DNA from: Tetrahymena elliotti 4EA
Lineage: Eukaryota > Ciliophora > Oligohymenophorea > Hymenostomatida > Tetrahymenidae
Direction of reading: 5' to 3'
Assembly: GCA_000231825.2 (NCBI GenBank)
Contig: JH720293.1
Location: forward strand, 558,001 to 622,000
Length of the DNA: 64,000 nucleotides
The translations under genes and the position numbers were made by a program. The notes under the pieces were generated by a model, which saw only the letters and a list, made by a program, of their open reading frames with translations, was not told the DNA's origin and ran no database searches. This document shows, piece after piece, positions 61,706-64,000 of the stretch; the stretch's first letter is position 1; every line of letters begins with the position of its first letter.

Positions 61706-64000
61706 ATGGACAGCAAAATTGACCAAGGCATACCTTGCAACTTAGCCAATATTGCTCTATATCAACAATTATTGAACTAATAAAGTCAACCCCTTCCTTC
61801 TCCTGCTTACTCCCATCCAAATTACATTTAACAAACAAAGCCATTTGATCCAAATTCTTCATCCTCGGTAAACACCTCTCTTTTTTCAATGAGTAATGAA
61901 AATTTAGTCCACCCTATTGTTTTTAATATGGTATCCTAACAATAATCTACCATCAAGGATGGCACAGGAATGCATATTTTTGCCCCTATTTCATAATAAA
62001 ATACTTCCGAATAGCAGAATATTTTGTAAATGTAATAGATTTCTCAAACTAAAAATATTTTACCAAATGACGTATAATATCATTTAATAACAAATAACTT
62101 CATGTAACCTGCCTTACAGCATTAAATTCCATCATAGCAACAACAAGTCTTTCTTGCCGTTAAAGACAACTTACCTGGTTTGCCATTAATTCAGCCAGCC
62201 TAGCTAACAAATTCAAAATAAGACATGAGCAACATTAATAATTTGCTTCAAAATTTAAACATTTAAAATGAAACATCTAATAACCAATAGAAAAATTTAT
62301 ATTTTCTTATACCTCAACAGTAGCAACAACAACAGCAATAACAACAATTTTTTTAAAACCCTCAGCTTATAGCTCATTAAAATTTATTAAATTAAAATCA
62401 CAACTATTTTATTAGCTCGGCCATTTAGAATAATAACTAATAATTAGCTGGTAAAGATTTAAATTTAATTTCTTCTTAAATGAATGAATAATTGTTATAA
62501 AAAAACAATCAAAATTAATTGTACAACCAATAATTGTAACAAATAAATGTCCAATTGCTTGCTAATCAGCCAATTATGCCCTTTGAAAATCAATCCCTAT
62601 TATTCAACAAAGCCGCCCTTAGCTAAATGGAATTGAAATAAAAAGGATTAATCTCTTAATTACCATAACAATAAATAATTATGATGTCCTCAAAGAATAT
62701 GGAAGCAAACTAAAATTTGTTAGCCAGCTCAACAGAAGAAGAGTAATTACCAAATTAAGAAAGCTAAAACTAAAATGAATAAAGTAGATAAAATATTTAA
62801 AATTATAAAAATCTCTTAATCCCTTTACAAGACCCTAAAAGTATGAGCTCACAAAATAAAATAAAGTAAGGAATTTATCAAAATTCTGAAGATATTTCTT
62901 CATCTACAACAATAAGCAATTCTTAAAAAGGATTACTCCTAAATAATTAATATAGTAATACTCTTTCCCCCTAAAGATATTCTAATCCTTCAATTTAATC
63001 TATGCAATAATTTTCATCATTAACTTAAATCAACCAACTAGAGAAAATCGATGATAGTTCTAATCTATAGACCATGTATAAGCCTATAGCAAGTCTCAAA
63101 GATATAGACATAAATGATTTACCCTTTGGTCATAATTAAATATATTTACAATAAAAGTTAATTCCAGTACTATTGAACAGTGATTCTCAAAATAATAAAA
63201 TTGTTGCAACTCATAACGCCAGTAATGAAATGCATAATAATTTGTAAAATAATCTCCAAAATAAATCTCTCACAAAAATACCAAATTAATAAGACAGCGT
63301 TGATGACATATAATTTGAAGACAACAGAGTATTTTCAAAATAAAAGTTTAGTGGTGATAGAGTAAAAAATGAGTCTTTAAATAGACTTGTTTTATCGAGT
63401 TAATCATCTTCAAGTAGTTCTCCTCTTAAGTCAAAAGTGTCAAAGAAGGAGGAGAAGAACATCAGAAAACAGAACATCAAAATGTATTAAAATCCATTAA
63501 ATAGCGAACATATTTCTAGTGCAATAAGCGATCAGAACAGCAAAGAATCAAAGGACAACAAAATAGCCAAAACACGCAATAATGAAGATCCTTACAAAAA
63601 CTATGGCTATGACTCATAAATAAAAAATCAATTGCGTAAATAAGTGTTAAAGTGCTTCTTCAAAAATGTGTCCTCTTATGTAGACAAATCGGAATCTGTA
63701 ATTGCTCGCCTTTTTCCAAACCTTGATAAAAATGCACTTAAATCTCTTTGCAAATACTGGTCACAATTTGACAACCCAACCAAAAGAGAAAACTTGAAAA
63801 ATGATGAGTATAAATCTCTTTGCTTAACACTAGGCATTAACAGCGAAATAAAACCCCTAGGATAAAAATCAATCAAGGAAGTCTTTTGCATCAAAAATGA
63901 CTTTAGCGAAGGTTTGAAATTTCTCTTCACTCAATTCAATGATGACAAGTCAATCCATTCAAAGAAACAAAAATAAAAGAAAATGAAAGATTTGTATATA
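61706..64000 (+). CDS. Q/N-rich protein, 3' end beyond the window (partial)
   Basis: An open frame of 765 codons starting at ATG 61706 and still open at the window edge. Residues 1-620 are low complexity and Gln/Asn/Ser-rich, including a run of 11 glutamines at 62315-62347 mixing CAA, CAG, TAA and TAG. From about residue 640 the sequence changes to a folded-looking segment. It includes YGYDSQIKNQLRKQVLKCFF, SESVIARLFPNLDKNALKSL and LTLGINSEIKPLGQKS. This could be a DNA-binding or interaction domain; I do not recognise it. Codon use is less AT-biased than in most neighbours. No intron is needed: a tempting splice at 62032-62127 leads to TGA. Confidence 0.75.
62315..62347 (+). repeat. Polyglutamine tract
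   Basis: Eleven consecutive glutamine codons inside the right-edge gene, written with four different codons (CAA, CAG, TAG, TAA). The codon mixture argues against recent slippage and for selection on the amino acid. Confidence 0.8.

Noticed and set aside
62032..62127. Apparent intron in the right-edge Q/N-rich gene
   Set aside because: Splicing leads to TGA shortly after; the unspliced frame stays open to the window end.
1..64000. Chromosome ends or breakage sites (telomere repeats, Tetrahymena breakage motif)
   Set aside because: No run of GGGGTT/CCCCAA and no match to the 15-base breakage motif as I recall it was seen by eye.

Overview
This is nuclear DNA of an oligohymenophorean ciliate, most likely Tetrahymena or a close relative. 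The sequence is extremely AT-rich. Every recognisable gene uses TAA and TAG as glutamine codons and ends at TGA. Genes are split by short, AT-rich GT..AG introns, mostly 50-80 nt. An RNA polymerase III gene (the 7SL/SRP RNA) carries an upstream element that I recall from Tetrahymena small-RNA genes. No prokaryotic, organellar, CRISPR or transposase features were seen. All exon boundaries were inferred by eye from reading frame, splice signals and family conservation; there is no transcript evidence.

Layout. 1-0.4 kb: SRP RNA gene with promoter and terminator. 0.9-3.3 kb: choline-transporter-like protein (SLC44). 5.2-9.5 kb: P4-ATPase lipid flippase. 10.9-11.8 kb: small protein kinase. 12.1-13.9 kb: uncharacterised 616-aa protein. 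14.3-16.6 kb: translation factor eIF2A. 17.3-19.2 kb: GDP-mannose pyrophosphorylase-like protein of the GMPPA type. 19.9-24.1 kb: cohesin ATPase Smc3. 24.5-27.6 kb: large membrane protein of a ciliate-typical kind. 29.0-34.4 kb: a decayed tandem duplication. 36.1-37.2 kb: spermine/spermidine synthase. 37.7-39.9 kb: coiled-coil protein. 42.0-43.6 kb: PHO80-type cyclin with an 823-nt intron. 46.4-55.5 kb: four co-oriented, minus-strand, intronless genes for Q/N/S-rich, probably disordered proteins. 55.5-61.7 kb: mostly empty, with ORF fragments that may be a multi-exon gene or a relic. 61.7-64 kb: a Q/N-rich protein running off the right edge.

The most interesting part is the duplication. Copy A (about 29.4-31.9 kb) keeps an intact coiled-coil gene and an intact RlmM/FtsJ-like RNA 2'-O-methyltransferase, but only the last codons of a third gene. 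Copy B (about 32.3-34.4 kb) has broken versions of the first two genes but adjoins the full-length third gene. That gene, 8 exons on the minus strand, looks like a Hyccin/FAM126 homologue. The two copies therefore decayed in a complementary way.

Most genes are unrelated housekeeping or lineage-specific genes, each with its own promoter region. The clear divergent pairs are the coiled-coil/methyltransferase pair and the Hyccin-like/spermine synthase pair. No operon-like system is visible.
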